NCBI RefSeq assembly: GCF_900103455.1 | Contig: NZ_FNHI01000005.1 | Coordinates: 248,001-312,000, forward strand | Direction: 5' to 3' | Length of the DNA stretch: 64,000 nt | Origin: Streptomyces wuyuanensis | Lineage (GTDB): Bacteria; Actinomycetota; Actinomycetes; Streptomycetales; Streptomycetaceae | Part shown: piece after piece, positions 55,276-64,000 of the stretch | Numbering within the stretch: the first letter of the stretch is position 1 | How the letters are laid out: every line of letters begins with the position of its first letter | The notes under the pieces: model-generated | Told to the model about the DNA's origin: nothing | The model's database searches: none | What the model saw: only the letters and a program-made list of their open reading frames with translations | Program-made: the position numbers and the translations under genes

Positions 55276-55311
55276 GATTCCGTCGCGTAACCAAAAGGCA
55301 ACTACGGAATC
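55276..55311 (+). promoter_or_regulatory. inverted repeat before the polyamine operon
   Basis: GATTCCGT (55276-55283) and ACGGAATC (55304-55311) form a perfect dyad with a 20-base AT-rich centre, and TTGACG at 55317 may be a -35. It lies 70 bases before the second aldehyde dehydrogenase gene. A regulator site is possible. Confidence 0.4.
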
Positions 55312-55378
55312 ACTTGTTGACGAAGTTCGCCTCTGTCAGGATCGGCACTCACTTCGAGCTGGAACTACGGAGAGCGTC

Positions 55379-56893
55379 ATGGGCAACCGCTTCCAGGTGC
55401 AGGACCGTTTCAAGGACGGCGCACAGTACATCGACGGAGAGCTGCGCCCCGGCACATCGGGACGTAACCACGCAATCGTAGACCCCGCAACCGGGGAGCA
55501 GGTGCTCGCGTACGACCTGGCGGGCAGCGACGACGTCGACGCGGCCGTCGCCGCGGCCCGAGCGGCGTTCCCCGGCTGGGCGGGCGCGACGCCGGGGGAG
55601 CGCTCCGACGCCCTGCACCGCTTCGCGTCCGTGCTCGCCGAGCAGGCAGAGGACTTCGCCCAGGCGGAATCGCTCCAGTGCGGGAAGCCGATCAAGCTCA
55701 GCCGGGAGTTCGACGTCCCCGGGACCGTCGACAACACCGCCTTCTTCGCGGGGGCCGCACGCCATCTGCAGGGCCAGTCCGCGGGCGAGTACAGCGGAGA
55801 CCACACGTCGTACGTACGCCGGGAACCGATCGGCGTCGTCGGCTCCATCGCCCCCTGGAACTACCCGCTCCAGATGGCCGCCTGGAAGGTCCTCCCGGCC
55901 ATCGCCGCGGGCAACACGATCGTCCTCAAGCCCGCCGAGATCACCCCGCTGACCTCGCTGATGTTCGCCCGGGCCGCCACCGAGGCGGGCATCCCCGACG
56001 GCGTCCTCAACGTCGTCGCCGGAACCGGCAGGGAGGCCGGCGAGCACCTGGTCGGGCACCCCGACGTGGCCATGACCTCGTTCACCGGGTCGACCCCCGT
56101 GGGCAAGCGGGTCGCCGAGGTGGCCACGGCCACCGTCAAGCGCCTCCACCTGGAGCTCGGCGGCAAGGCCCCGTTCGTCGTGTTCGACGACGCGGACCTC
56201 GACGCGGCCGTGCACGGGGCGGTCGCCGGCGCGCTGATCAACAGCGGTCAGGACTGCACCGCGGCCACCCGCGCCTATGTCCAGCGCCCCCTCTACGACG
56301 CGTTCGTCTCCGCAGTCGCCGACCTGATGGCGACGGTGCGGCTCGGCGACCCCTTCGACCCGTCCACCGACCTCGGCCCGCTCGTCTCGCACACCCAGCG
56401 CGACCGGGTCGCCGGCTTCGTCGACCGGGCCCGCTCATACGCCACCGTCGTCACCGGCGGCAAGGCACCCGGCGGCGACCTGGCGAAGGGCGCCTACTAC
56501 CTCCCCACGCTGATCTCCGGCGCCGCCCAGGACAGCGAGGTCGTCCAGTCCGAGATCTTCGGACCCGTCCTGGTGGTCCTGCCCTTCGACTCGGACGACG
56601 AGGGCATCGCGCTCGCCAACGACACCCCGTACGGGCTCGCCGCCTCCGCCTGGAGCCGTGACGTGTACCGGACGGGCCGTGCCACCCGCGAGATCAAGGC
56701 GGGCTGCGTATGGGTCAACGACCACATCCCGATCATCAGCGAGATGCCCCACGGCGGCTACAAGGCCAGCGGGTTCGGAAAGGACATGTCGGCGTACTCC
56801 TTCGAGGAGTACACGCAGGTCAAGCACGTGATGCACGACAACACCGCGGTGGTCAGGAAGGACTGGCACCGCACGATCTTCGGGGACCGATAG
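55379..56893 (+). CDS. second gamma-aminobutyraldehyde-type aldehyde dehydrogenase
   Basis: A 504-residue aldehyde dehydrogenase. Catalytic cysteine C293 sits in INSGQDCTAATRAYV and the glutamate in LELGGKAPF. Compared with the first (46541) it has a longer N- and C-terminus and different substrate-pocket sequence, so the two are paralogues, not duplicates. It opens a run that continues with potD, potA, potB, potC and a PuuB-like oxidase, which places it in oxidation of gamma-glutamylated or free aminoaldehydes. ATG 55379 follows ACGGAGAGCGTC. Confidence 0.92.
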   Translation: MGNRFQVQDRFKDGAQYIDGELRPGTSGRNHAIVDPATGEQVLAYDLAGSDDVDAAVAAARAAFPGWAGATPGERSDALHRFASVLAEQAEDFAQAESLQCGKPIKLSREFDVPGTVDNTAFFAGAARHLQGQSAGEYSGDHTSYVRREPIGVVGSIAPWNYPLQMAAWKVLPAIAAGNTIVLKPAEITPLTSLMFARAATEAGIPDGVLNVVAGTGREAGEHLVGHPDVAMTSFTGSTPVGKRVAEVATATVKRLHLELGGKAPFVVFDDADLDAAVHGAVAGALINSGQDCTAATRAYVQRPLYDAFVSAVADLMATVRLGDPFDPSTDLGPLVSHTQRDRVAGFVDRARSYATVVTGGKAPGGDLAKGAYYLPTLISGAAQDSEVVQSEIFGPVLVVLPFDSDDEGIALANDTPYGLAASAWSRDVYRTGRATREIKAGCVWVNDHIPIISEMPHGGYKASGFGKDMSAYSFEEYTQVKHVMHDNTAVVRKDWHRTIFGDR

Positions 56894-56945
56894 CAGCCAC
56901 AGCCGTACGACCGACGGCGACCCATCCCGAAAGGCAACACAGCGC

Positions 56946-58196
56946 ATGAAGCAGTACCAGCCCGAGCGCCTCTCGGAGGCCCAGCTGGCCGCTATGCGGC
57001 GGAGCTTGAGGAACGGCCGGGGCGCACTCTCCCGCCGCTCCCTGCTGCGAGCGACGGGCGTAGGAGCGCTCACCATAGGTGGCATGGGCGCGCTGAACGC
57101 GTGCGGAATCCCGCCCGCCAAGCGCGAGGGCGAAGGGGCGGCGGCCTCCGACGACCACTCGGCCGAGGAGAAGCAGATCGCCTTCTCCAACTGGACGCAG
57201 TACATCGACATCAGCGAGGACGAGAAGAGCCACCCGACGCTCGACGCGTTCACCAAGCGCACCGGGATCAGCGTCAAGTACACCGAGGACATCAACGACA
57301 ACGTCGAGTTCTTCGGCAAGATCCGGCCGCAGCTCGCCGCCGGCCAGGAGACCGGCCGCGACCTGATCAACGTGACCGACTGGCTCGCGGCCCGCATCAT
57401 CCGCCTCGGCTGGGCGCAGAAGCTCGACCCCGCCAACCTGCCGCACGCGTACGCCCATCTGTCGCCGCAGTTCCGCAGCCCCGACTGGGACCCCGGGCGG
57501 GCCTACTCGTACCCCTGGACCGGTATCTCCACCGTGATCGCCTACAACTCCAAGGCGACCGGCGGCCGGAAGATCGAGAGCGTCTCCCAGCTGCTCGAGG
57601 ACAAGTCGCTGCGGGGCCGGGTCGCCTGCCTGTCCGAGATGCGCGACACCATCGGGATGACCCTGCTCGACATGGGCAAGGACCCGGGCAAGGTCACCGA
57701 CGACGACTACAACGCGGCGATCGCGAAGGTCCAGAGGGCGGTGGACACCAAGCAGATCCGCCGCTTCACCGGCAACGACTACACCTCCGACCTGGACAAG
57801 GGCGACATCGCCGCGTGTCTGGCCTGGGCCGGCGACCTCGTCCAGCTCCGCGTGGACAACCCCGACATCCAGTTCGTGATCCCCGACGCCGGCTACATGA
57901 CCTCCAGCGACAACCTGATGGTCCCGGCCAAGGCCCGGCACAAGACCAACGCCGAGAAGCTCATCGACTACTACTACGAGCTCCCGGTCGCGGCCCAGCT
58001 CGCCGCCTACATCAACTACGTCTGCCCGGTCGAGGGCGTCGGCCCCGAGCTCGCCAAGATCGACCCGGCGCTCGCCAAGAACACACTGATCCTCCCGGAC
58101 AAGGCCATGGCCGCGAAGTCCCATGCCTTCCGCTCGCTCAGCAGCGAGGAAGAGACGGCGTACGAGGAGAAGTTCGCCAAGCTCATCGGCGCCTGA
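56946..58196 (+). CDS. potD: polyamine ABC transporter substrate-binding protein
   Basis: A 416-residue lipoprotein. The long N-terminal region carries the Tat motif SRRSLLRATGVGALTIGGMG ahead of the lipobox LNAC. The binding domain (AFSNWTQYIDISEDE, KYTEDINDNVEFFGKI, INYVCPVEGVGPEL) is a type II PotD fold. Together with PotABC it takes up spermidine or putrescine; the ligand is taken from context. Starts 53 bases after the dehydrogenase. Confidence 0.9.
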   Translation: MKQYQPERLSEAQLAAMRRSLRNGRGALSRRSLLRATGVGALTIGGMGALNACGIPPAKREGEGAAASDDHSAEEKQIAFSNWTQYIDISEDEKSHPTLDAFTKRTGISVKYTEDINDNVEFFGKIRPQLAAGQETGRDLINVTDWLAARIIRLGWAQKLDPANLPHAYAHLSPQFRSPDWDPGRAYSYPWTGISTVIAYNSKATGGRKIESVSQLLEDKSLRGRVACLSEMRDTIGMTLLDMGKDPGKVTDDDYNAAIAKVQRAVDTKQIRRFTGNDYTSDLDKGDIAACLAWAGDLVQLRVDNPDIQFVIPDAGYMTSSDNLMVPAKARHKTNAEKLIDYYYELPVAAQLAAYINYVCPVEGVGPELAKIDPALAKNTLILPDKAMAAKSHAFRSLSSEEETAYEEKFAKLIGA

Positions 58197-58242
58197 CCGT
58201 TCCTGCTTCCTGCTCCCCTCTCGACACCTGGGACCGCGATCC

Positions 58243-59394
58243 ATGACTGACAAGAAAGCAGGCGGGGACGTCCGCCTCACCGGGATCAGCAAGACCTACG
58301 GCTCGTTCACCGCCGTGCACCCGCTGGACCTGACCGTGCCCGAGGGCTCGTTCTTCGCCCTGCTCGGCGCTTCCGGCTGCGGCAAGACCACCACGCTGCG
58401 GATGATCGCCGGTCTGGAGGACCCGACCACCGGCTCCGTGTTCCTCGGCGACAAGGACGTCACCGACCTGCCGCCGTACAAGCGCCCGGTGAACACCGTC
58501 TTCCAGAGCTACGCCCTCTTCCCACACCTGACCATCTACGAGAACGTCGCCTTCGGGCTGCGCCGTCGCGGCATCAGGTCCGTGAAGAAGCAGGTCGACG
58601 ACATGCTGGAACTCGTCCAGCTCGGCGACAAGGCGAAGCACAAGCCGCACCAGCTCTCCGGCGGCCAGCAGCAGCGCGTCGCCGTCGCCCGCGCGCTGAT
58701 CAACCACCCGCAGGTGCTGCTGCTGGACGAGCCGCTCGGCGCCCTCGACCTCAAGCTGCGCCGCCAGATGCAGCTCGAGCTCAAGCGCATCCAGACCGAG
58801 GTCGGCATCACCTTCGTCCACGTCACCCACGACCAGGAGGAGGCCATGACCATGGCCGACACGGTCGCGGTGATGAACGGGGGCCGGGTGGAGCAGCTCG
58901 GCGCCCCGTCCGAGCTCTACGAGAACCCCCAGACGACGTTCGTCGCCAACTTCCTCGGCACCTCCAACCTCATCGAGGCCGAGGTCGCGGAGGCCGCCGG
59001 AGGTCAGGTCGTCGTCACCGCAGCCGGCGCCAAGCTGCGGCTTCCGGCCGCGCGCTGTGCCACCCAGCCCCGAACCGGAGGCAAGCTCCTGGTCGGAGTC
59101 CGGCCCGAGAAGATATCCCTGGCCCACGCCGACGACGCCGGTGACATCGCCGACGGCCGCAACCGGTTCACCGGGAAGATCGCGGACTCCAGCTTCATCG
59201 GTGTCTCCACCCAGTTCGTCATCGACAGCCCGGTCTGCCCGGAGCTGGAGGTGTACGTGCAGAACATCGAGCGGGACCCGCGCCTGGTACCCGGCGCCGA
59301 GGTCGTCCTGCACTGGAATCCCGAGCACACGTTCGGCCTCGACGCCGCTCAGGACATAGACGCGGGCGTGGAGACGGTGGAGGAGACCGCATGA
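58243..59394 (+). CDS. potA: polyamine ABC transporter ATP-binding protein
   Basis: A 383-residue ATPase with Walker [10 protein letters not shown] near 44, signature LSGGQQQR, Walker [12 protein letters not shown] and a C-terminal TOBE-type regulatory domain ([15 protein letters not shown]). This is the normal PotA/MalK layout. Its stop ATGA gives the potB start. Confidence 0.93.
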   Translation: MTDKKAGGDVRLTGISKTYGSFTAVHPLDLTVPEGSFFALLGASGCGKTTTLRMIAGLEDPTTGSVFLGDKDVTDLPPYKRPVNTVFQSYALFPHLTIYENVAFGLRRRGIRSVKKQVDDMLELVQLGDKAKHKPHQLSGGQQQRVAVARALINHPQVLLLDEPLGALDLKLRRQMQLELKRIQTEVGITFVHVTHDQEEAMTMADTVAVMNGGRVEQLGAPSELYENPQTTFVANFLGTSNLIEAEVAEAAGGQVVVTAAGAKLRLPAARCATQPRTGGKLLVGVRPEKISLAHADDAGDIADGRNRFTGKIADSSFIGVSTQFVIDSPVCPELEVYVQNIERDPRLVPGAEVVLHWNPEHTFGLDAAQDIDAGVETVEETA

Positions 59395-60326
59395 CCGTCA
59401 CCGAGGCACCCCCCGCCTCGCCGGCGCCGGCCGCCCCCGAGCCGGTCCTGCGCAAGCAGCCGGTGCGCCGGAAGCTGGTGCCCTACTGGCTGCTCCTGCC
59501 CGGCATCCTGTGGCTGCTGGTCTTCTTCGCCCTGCCGATGGTCTACCAGGCATCGACCTCCGTGCAGACCGGCTCCCTGGAGAAGGGCTTCCAGGTCACC
59601 TGGCACTTCCAGACCTACTGGGACGCGCTGAGCGAGTACTACCCGCAGTTCCTGCGGTCGCTGCTGTACGCAGGCACGGCCACGATCCTGTGCCTGCTGC
59701 TCGGCTACCCGCTGGCGTACCTGATCGCGTTCAAGGCGGGACGCTGGCGCAATCTGCTGCTGGTGCTGGTCATCGCACCGTTCTTCACCAGCTTCCTGAT
59801 CCGGACGCTCGCGTGGAAGACGATCCTCGCGGACGGCGGACCGGTGGTGGACGTCCTCAACACCGTCGGCTTCCTCGACGTCACCGGCTGGCTCGGGATG
59901 ACCGAGGGCAACCGTGTGCTGGCCACTCCGCTCGCGGTCGTCACCGGTCTGACGTACAACTTCCTGCCGTTCATGATCCTGCCCCTGTACACCTCGCTGG
60001 AGCGGATCGACCCGCGGCTCCACGAGGCGGCGGGAGACCTCTACGCCAGGCCGTCGACCGTCTTCCGCAGGGTGACCTTCCCGCTGTCGATGCCGGGTGT
60101 CGTCTCCGGGACGCTGCTGACCTTCATCCCGGCGAGCGGCGACTACGTCAACGCCGAGCTGCTCGGCTCCACCGACACCCGGATGGTCGGCAACGTCATC
60201 CAGTCGCAGTTCCTGCGGGTGCTCGACTATCCGACCGCGGCCGCGCTGTCGTTCATTCTCATGGCCGTCGTGCTGATCATGGTGACGGTCTACATCCGCC
60301 GGGCCGGTACGGAGGATCTGGTCTGA
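59391..60326 (+). CDS. potB: polyamine ABC transporter permease
   Basis: A 311-residue permease with six spans, an extended Pro/Ala-rich N-terminus and the EAA loop LHEAAGDLYARPSTVFRRV near 210. Overlaps potA by four bases and potC by one. Partner of PotC in the membrane channel. Confidence 0.92.
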   Translation: MTVTEAPPASPAPAAPEPVLRKQPVRRKLVPYWLLLPGILWLLVFFALPMVYQASTSVQTGSLEKGFQVTWHFQTYWDALSEYYPQFLRSLLYAGTATILCLLLGYPLAYLIAFKAGRWRNLLLVLVIAPFFTSFLIRTLAWKTILADGGPVVDVLNTVGFLDVTGWLGMTEGNRVLATPLAVVTGLTYNFLPFMILPLYTSLERIDPRLHEAAGDLYARPSTVFRRVTFPLSMPGVVSGTLLTFIPASGDYVNAELLGSTDTRMVGNVIQSQFLRVLDYPTAAALSFILMAVVLIMVTVYIRRAGTEDLV

Positions 60327-61138
60327 TGCTGCGACTCACAACGACGTGGATACGACGCAACCTGGTCGTGATCGCGGGCCTGCTCACCCTCGCGTACCTG
60401 GTGCTGCCGAACATCATCGTGATGGTGTTCTCCTTCAACAAGCCGGCCGGGCGCTTCAACTACTCCTGGCGGGAGTTCTCCACCGACGCGTGGCAGGACC
60501 CGTGCGGTGTCGCCGACATGTGCGACTCGCTCAGCCTGTCGCTGTGGATCGCGCTCTGGGCGACGATCGGCGCCACGCTCCTCGGCTCGATGATCGCCTT
60601 CGCGCTCGTCCGCTACCGCTTCCGGGCCCGCGGGGCGATCAACTCCCTGATCTTCCTGCCGATGGCGATGCCCGAGGTCGTCATGGCGGCCTCGCTGCTG
60701 ACGCTCTTCCTCAACCTGGGGGCTGAGTTGGGCCCGACGACGATCCTCATCGCGCACACCATGTTCTGCCTCAGCTTCGTCGTGGTGGCGGTGAAGGCCA
60801 GGGTCATGTCGATGGACCCGAGGCTGGAGGAGGCCGCCAAGGACCTCTACGCGGGACCGGTGCAGACCTTCCTGCGAGTCACGCTGCCGATCGCGGCGCC
60901 CGGCATCGCCGCCGGCGCCATGCTCGCCTTCGCGCTCTCGTTCGACGACTTCATCATCACCAACTTCAACTCGGGCAACACCGTCACCTTCCCGATGTTC
61001 GTCTGGGGCTCGGCCCAGCGCGGCACACCCGTCCAGATCAACGTCATCGGTACGGCCATGTTCGCCCTCGCGGTCATCGTCGTCGTCGCAGGCCAGATCA
61101 TCAGCGGCCGGCGCAGGAAGTCCGCACTGCCCAAGTAG
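60326..61138 (+). CDS. potC: polyamine ABC transporter permease
   Basis: A 270-residue permease with six spans and the EAA loop LEEAAKDLYAGPVQTFLRV near 176. The sequence VFSFNKPAGRFNYSWREFS between the first and second spans is typical of PotC. Its overlap with potB implies strict co-translation. The oxidase gene follows after 21 bases. Confidence 0.93.
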   Translation: MLRLTTTWIRRNLVVIAGLLTLAYLVLPNIIVMVFSFNKPAGRFNYSWREFSTDAWQDPCGVADMCDSLSLSLWIALWATIGATLLGSMIAFALVRYRFRARGAINSLIFLPMAMPEVVMAASLLTLFLNLGAELGPTTILIAHTMFCLSFVVVAVKARVMSMDPRLEEAAKDLYAGPVQTFLRVTLPIAAPGIAAGAMLAFALSFDDFIITNFNSGNTVTFPMFVWGSAQRGTPVQINVIGTAMFALAVIVVVAGQIISGRRRKSALPK

Positions 61139-61159
61139 CACCCCGAAGGAGTGGAAACC

Positions 61160-62572
61160 ATGGCCCCAGCAGCCATGACCTTTGCCTCATCGCTCTCCGA
61201 CGCCCAGCCCGTCCCCTTCTGGCTGGAAGACCCCGGCAAGCCCGCCGCCCTGCCCGCCCTCACCGGTGACGAGAAGACCGATCTGCTCGTCGTCGGCGGC
61301 GGCTACAGCGGACTGTGGACCGCGCTCCTCGCCAAGGAGCGCGACCCGCGGCGGGACGTCGTCCTCATCGAGGGCCGCGAGGTGGGCTGGGCCGCCTCGG
61401 GCCGCAACGGCGGCTTCTGCGCCGCCTCCCTGACCCACGGCCTCGCCAACGGCCTGGCCCGCTGGCCGGGCGACATGGCCAGGCTGGAGGAGCTCGGCGC
61501 GCGGAACCTCGACGCCATCGAGGACGCCGTCGCCCGCCACGGCATCGACTGCGACTTCGAGCGCACCGGCGAGATCGACGTGGCCACTGAGCCCCACCAG
61601 CTCGAGGAACTCCGGGAGATGCACGAGGAGGCGGGCCGGCTCGGCTTCGGCGGGCTGGAACTGATGGACCGGGACGCCGTGCGCGCGGAGGTCGACTCGC
61701 CGACCTTCCTGGGCGGGCTGTGGGACCGGAAGGGCGTTGCCATGCTCAACCCGGCCAGGCTGGCCTGGGGCCTCAAGCGGGCCTGCCTCGGCCTCGGCGT
61801 ACGGATCTACGAGAACACCAGGGCGCTGGACCTGTCCCCGGCGGGCGCCGGCATGGCCGTGCGCACGTCCTACGGCCGGGTCTACGCCCGCCGGGTCGCG
61901 CTCGGCACGAACGTCTTCCCGTCGCTGGTCAAGCGGATCCGCCCGTACACGGTGCCGGTGTACGACTACGCGCTGATGACCGAACCGCTCTCGCCCGGGC
62001 AGCGGGACGCGATCGGCTGGCGCAACCGACAGGGCCTCGGCGACAGCGCCAACCAGTTCCACTACTTCCGGATCACCGCCGACGACCGGATCCTGTGGGG
62101 CGGTTACGACGCGATCTACCCGTACGGCGGGAAGGTCACCGCCGAGCTGGACCACCGGCCGGAGACCTATCTGAAGCTGGCGGGGCAGTTCTTCGAGTGC
62201 TTCCCGCAACTGGAGGGTCTGCGCTTCACCCACGCCTGGGGCGGAGCCATCGACACCTGCTCGCGCTTCTCGGCGTTCTTCGGCACCGCGCACGGCGGCA
62301 AGGTGGCCTACGCCGCCGGGTACACCGGACTCGGCGTCGGCGCCACCCGCTTCGGCGCCGACGTCATGCTCGATCTGCTCGCCGGCGAGCGGACCGAGCG
62401 GACCGAGCTGGAGATGGTCCGCAAGAAGCCGCTGCCCTTCCCGCCGGAACCGGTGGCCTGGGCAGGGATCGGCATCACCAAGTGGTCGCTGGCCCGCGCC
62501 GACGCACGCGGAGGGCGGCGCAATCTGTGGCTGAGGACGATGGACCGCCTCGGGCTCGGCTTCGACAGCTGA
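61160..62572 (+). CDS. FAD-dependent oxidoreductase, PuuB-like gamma-glutamylpolyamine oxidase
   Basis: A 470-residue flavoprotein of the DAO family. The dinucleotide-binding motif DLLVVGGGYSGLWTALLAK lies near 37, and GRNGGFCAASL near 84 and GYTGLGVGATRFGADV near 390 match PuuB. In E. coli PuuB oxidises gamma-glutamylputrescine to the aldehyde, which PuuC-type dehydrogenases finish; the neighbouring aldehyde dehydrogenases would do that here. ATG 61160 has AAGGAG eight bases upstream. Last gene of the operon, closed by a perfect palindrome. Confidence 0.88.
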   Translation: MAPAAMTFASSLSDAQPVPFWLEDPGKPAALPALTGDEKTDLLVVGGGYSGLWTALLAKERDPRRDVVLIEGREVGWAASGRNGGFCAASLTHGLANGLARWPGDMARLEELGARNLDAIEDAVARHGIDCDFERTGEIDVATEPHQLEELREMHEEAGRLGFGGLELMDRDAVRAEVDSPTFLGGLWDRKGVAMLNPARLAWGLKRACLGLGVRIYENTRALDLSPAGAGMAVRTSYGRVYARRVALGTNVFPSLVKRIRPYTVPVYDYALMTEPLSPGQRDAIGWRNRQGLGDSANQFHYFRITADDRILWGGYDAIYPYGGKVTAELDHRPETYLKLAGQFFECFPQLEGLRFTHAWGGAIDTCSRFSAFFGTAHGGKVAYAAGYTGLGVGATRFGADVMLDLLAGERTERTELEMVRKKPLPFPPEPVAWAGIGITKWSLARADARGGRRNLWLRTMDRLGLGFDS

Positions 62573-62590
62573 CGCCGCCCCACCTCCGCC

Positions 62591-62622
62591 GCACGGCCGG
62601 GCTCCCGGGAGCCCGGCCGTGC
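62591..62622 (+). terminator. terminator of the polyamine operon
   Basis: A 32-base perfect palindrome (16-bp arms) begins 18 bases after the oxidase stop, the most perfect dyad of the window. Confidence 0.85.
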
Positions 62623-62674
62623 CGTGTCTCCCCTTCACGGCTTCACGGACCACGGTTTCCCGGTTCCGGTGCCT

Positions 62675-62723
62675 CCCGCCGGCCCGCGTGCCCGCCGGCC
62701 CGCCACCCGCCGGCCCGCGTGCC
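62675..62723. repeat. short GC-rich tandem repeats
   Basis: Three imperfect copies of CCCGCCGGCCCGCGTGCC, about 15-18 bases each, lie in the gap between the oxidase terminator and the next gene. Confidence 0.7.
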
Positions 62724-62840
62724 GGTCAACTTTTTCCACCGGCTGCCCGAACCCGCGTCATAGCGCGGGCCGTTCCCGCTCTCCCCGGGTGACGCACGGA
62801 CCGCGCACGCGGCGAGGCGCAGGGAACGGAGGCAGGGGAC

Positions 62841-63332
62841 ATGAAGGGAACCGGGGGCCGGATGGCCGGCGCGGCGGTGGACTGGCTGGTGTCGGTGGCG
62901 CCCGACCCGGACGACTGGCGCCGGCGGTGGGAGAGCCATCCCCGGGGGCTGGCGCTGCTCCCGACGGGCAGGCACTGGGACGTGCTCGTCCTGCCCGGCG
63001 AGATCGCCGGGCCGACGCTGGACGTGCTGACGCGGTTGACGGACCGGCCGGGACCGGTGCTCGCGGACTTCGGCCCCACACCGCACGGCCGCAATCCGGC
63101 GCCGCGCATGGGCTTCTTCGTCCCGCCGGGCACGTCGGAGCGCTGGGTCGGCACCGGCACGCACGCCGCGGGGGCCGGCGCCTGGGTCGTGCTGCCGTAC
63201 CCCGGCCGTACCGCCGGGGGCGTGCGCTGGCTGCTTCTCCCGGACGGGTCGGGAACCCTCACCGACCCCGCGCTGCTGGAGCTGTCGATGCACGAGGCGG
63301 CCGCCGTCGCCGCCGGTACGGAGGAGGAGTGA
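62841..63332 (+). CDS. second small prim-pol-like protein
   Basis: A 163-residue protein without signal or span. LLPTGRHWDVLVLPGEIAGP, GFFVPPGTSERWVGTGTHAA and WVVLPYPGRTAGGVRWLLLP run parallel to the first prim-pol-like protein (2176): LLPVGRTFDVLEV, FFVAPGA and the GHYVTAPPSDH stretch. It has lost the cysteine/histidine patch of the other. Both look like remnants or solo forms of the prim-pol N-terminal domain. ATG 62841 follows GGGGAC. Confidence 0.6.
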   Translation: MKGTGGRMAGAAVDWLVSVAPDPDDWRRRWESHPRGLALLPTGRHWDVLVLPGEIAGPTLDVLTRLTDRPGPVLADFGPTPHGRNPAPRMGFFVPPGTSERWVGTGTHAAGAGAWVVLPYPGRTAGGVRWLLLPDGSGTLTDPALLELSMHEAAAVAAGTEEE

Positions 63333-63363
63333 GGAAAGGGGCGTCGAGGGTCTGCCAGAGGTC

Positions 63364-63390
63364 TTGACAACCTGATTGGTCTGGACCATG
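63364..63390 (+). promoter_or_regulatory. promoter with DasR-type (dre) operator
   Basis: TTGACA at 63364-63369 is a consensus -35. Inside the following spacer lies ATTGGTCTGGACCATG (63375-63390), whose core TGGTCTGGACCA differs from the dre consensus TGGTCTAGACCA by one base. DasR, the GntR repressor of N-acetylglucosamine and chitin use, binds such sites before chitinase genes and is released by glucosamine 6-phosphate. The sequence match is direct; the regulator is inferred. Confidence 0.8.
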
Positions 63391-63435
63391 TTGTGCCCGC
63401 TCCACTCCTCATCCCCCCACTCCCCGGAGGCAGTT

Positions 63436-64000
63436 GTGGACTGCACCAGACCCCTCGCCGTCGCCGTCGCGGCCGTGCTCGCGGCGGGCGCGCTCGTCGC
63501 CACGGCCGGCGGCGCCGCGGCCGCGGACGCCGAACTCGCCCGCAACGGCGGCTTCGAGTCCGGCCTGGACGGCTGGAGTTGTACGGCCGGCAGCGGCGCG
63601 GTCGTCTCCTTGCCCGTGCACGGCGGCACGAAGGCGCTGCAGGCGACCCCGGCCGGCAGCGACAACGCCAAGTGCTCCCAGACCGTCGGCGTGCAGCCGA
63701 ACTCCTCGTACACGCTGAGTGGTTGGGTGCGCGGCAGCTATGTGTACCTTGGCGCCAGCGGCACCGGTGCGACCGACGTCTCGACCTGGACCCAGTCGGC
63801 GCCCGACTGGCAGAAGCTGACGACGACGTTCCGCACCGGCGCCGGCACCACGTCGGTCACGATCCACATCCACGGCTGGTACGGGACCGGCGCCTACCAG
63901 GCCGACGACCTGTCCCTGTACGGCCCGGGCGGCACCCCGGTCCAGGTGCCCGCCGCGCCCACCGGACTCGCCGCGGGCACGCCCACGTCCTCCACCGTGC
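63436..64000 (+). CDS. secreted carbohydrate-binding glycoside hydrolase, probably chitinase (5' part)
   Basis: The first 188 codons of an open frame that runs off the window. A signal peptide (LAVAVAAVLAAGALVATAGG, cleavage after AAAA) leads to a carbohydrate-binding domain of the CBM4/9-like type (ELARNGGFESGLDGWSC, then YTLSGWVRGSYVYLGASG and WQKLTTTFRTGAGTTSVTIH). A Pro/Ala linker and the start of a fibronectin III domain (PAAPTGLAAGTPTSSTV) follow. In Streptomyces this order usually precedes a family 18 chitinase domain, and the DasR-type operator supports that. GTG 63436 has CGGAGG six bases upstream. Confidence 0.78.
   Translation, partial: MDCTRPLAVAVAAVLAAGALVATAGGAAAADAELARNGGFESGLDGWSCTAGSGAVVSLPVHGGTKALQATPAGSDNAKCSQTVGVQPNSSYTLSGWVRGSYVYLGASGTGATDVSTWTQSAPDWQKLTTTFRTGAGTTSVTIHIHGWYGTGAYQADDLSLYGPGGTPVQVPAAPTGLAAGTPTSSTV

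Overview
The window is a piece of a Streptomyces chromosome. GC content is very high, most reading frames show strong third-position GC, and GTG starts are common. It carries Streptomyces developmental and regulatory genes (nsdA, whiG), the four-signal-peptidase cluster, an archaeal-spaced GlnR box before amtB and a DasR-type site before a chitinase-like gene. Gene order matches, from memory, the S. coelicolor core region around SCO5580-SCO5673. No insertion sequence, prophage, CRISPR array, tRNA or rRNA gene was seen.

Left part (1-13 kb): the 5' end of an NCS1 cytosine/purine-type permease, ftsY, a small prim-pol-like protein, the sporulation and antibiotic repressor gene nsdA, the nitrogen operon amtB-glnK-glnD behind a GlnR box, ffh, and an ftsH-type protease. 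FtsY and Ffh are the two GTPases of co-translational membrane targeting. 13-18 kb: a methyltransferase, a 58-codon remnant that joins the two ends of an archaeal/eukaryotic-type prolyl-tRNA synthetase, a SprT-like protein, and the ribosome operon rpsP-khpA-rimM-trmD-rplS. 18-22 kb: four type I signal peptidases in a row and a Nudix hydrolase. 22-27 kb: DUF2469, YraN, ComM, DprA, the sporulation sigma factor WhiG, and a TetR regulator. 28-34 kb: an M23 peptidase-like lipid-free secreted protein with an odd C-terminus, rpsB, tsf, pyrH, frr and cdsA.

34-46 kb: a lipoprotein, a GPP34-family protein, rlmN, a TPP riboswitch that leads a thiamine ABC transporter (thiB-thiP-thiQ), a LOG-family protein, and an ABC transporter with an unusual ATPase. 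44.5-62.6 kb is largely devoted to polyamine use: an Lrp/AsnC regulator and aminotransferase divergent from an aldehyde dehydrogenase, an orphan polyamine-binding protein, then a second aldehyde dehydrogenase followed by potD-potA-potB-potC and an FAD-dependent oxidoreductase of the PuuB type. Together they can import putrescine or spermidine and carry the gamma-glutamylated or free amine through oxidation to GABA-level products. Between these lie a self-regulated tetR-DUF1304 pair, a methyltransferase, a glycerophosphodiesterase, a deaminase that is probably the futalosine-pathway enzyme of menaquinone synthesis, a DUF4190-like membrane protein and a NADAR-family protein. The right end holds a second small prim-pol-like protein and the start of a secreted chitinase-like gene under a DasR-type operator.

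Most of the window is conserved housekeeping sequence. The features most worth a second look are the collapsed proS remnant, the paired operators that bracket the tetR-DUF1304 promoter, the two related prim-pol-like proteins, the sipX/sipY overlap, the degenerate ABC ATPase, and the low-complexity tail of the M23 protein. Function calls rest on motif reading and recalled family knowledge, not on database searches.
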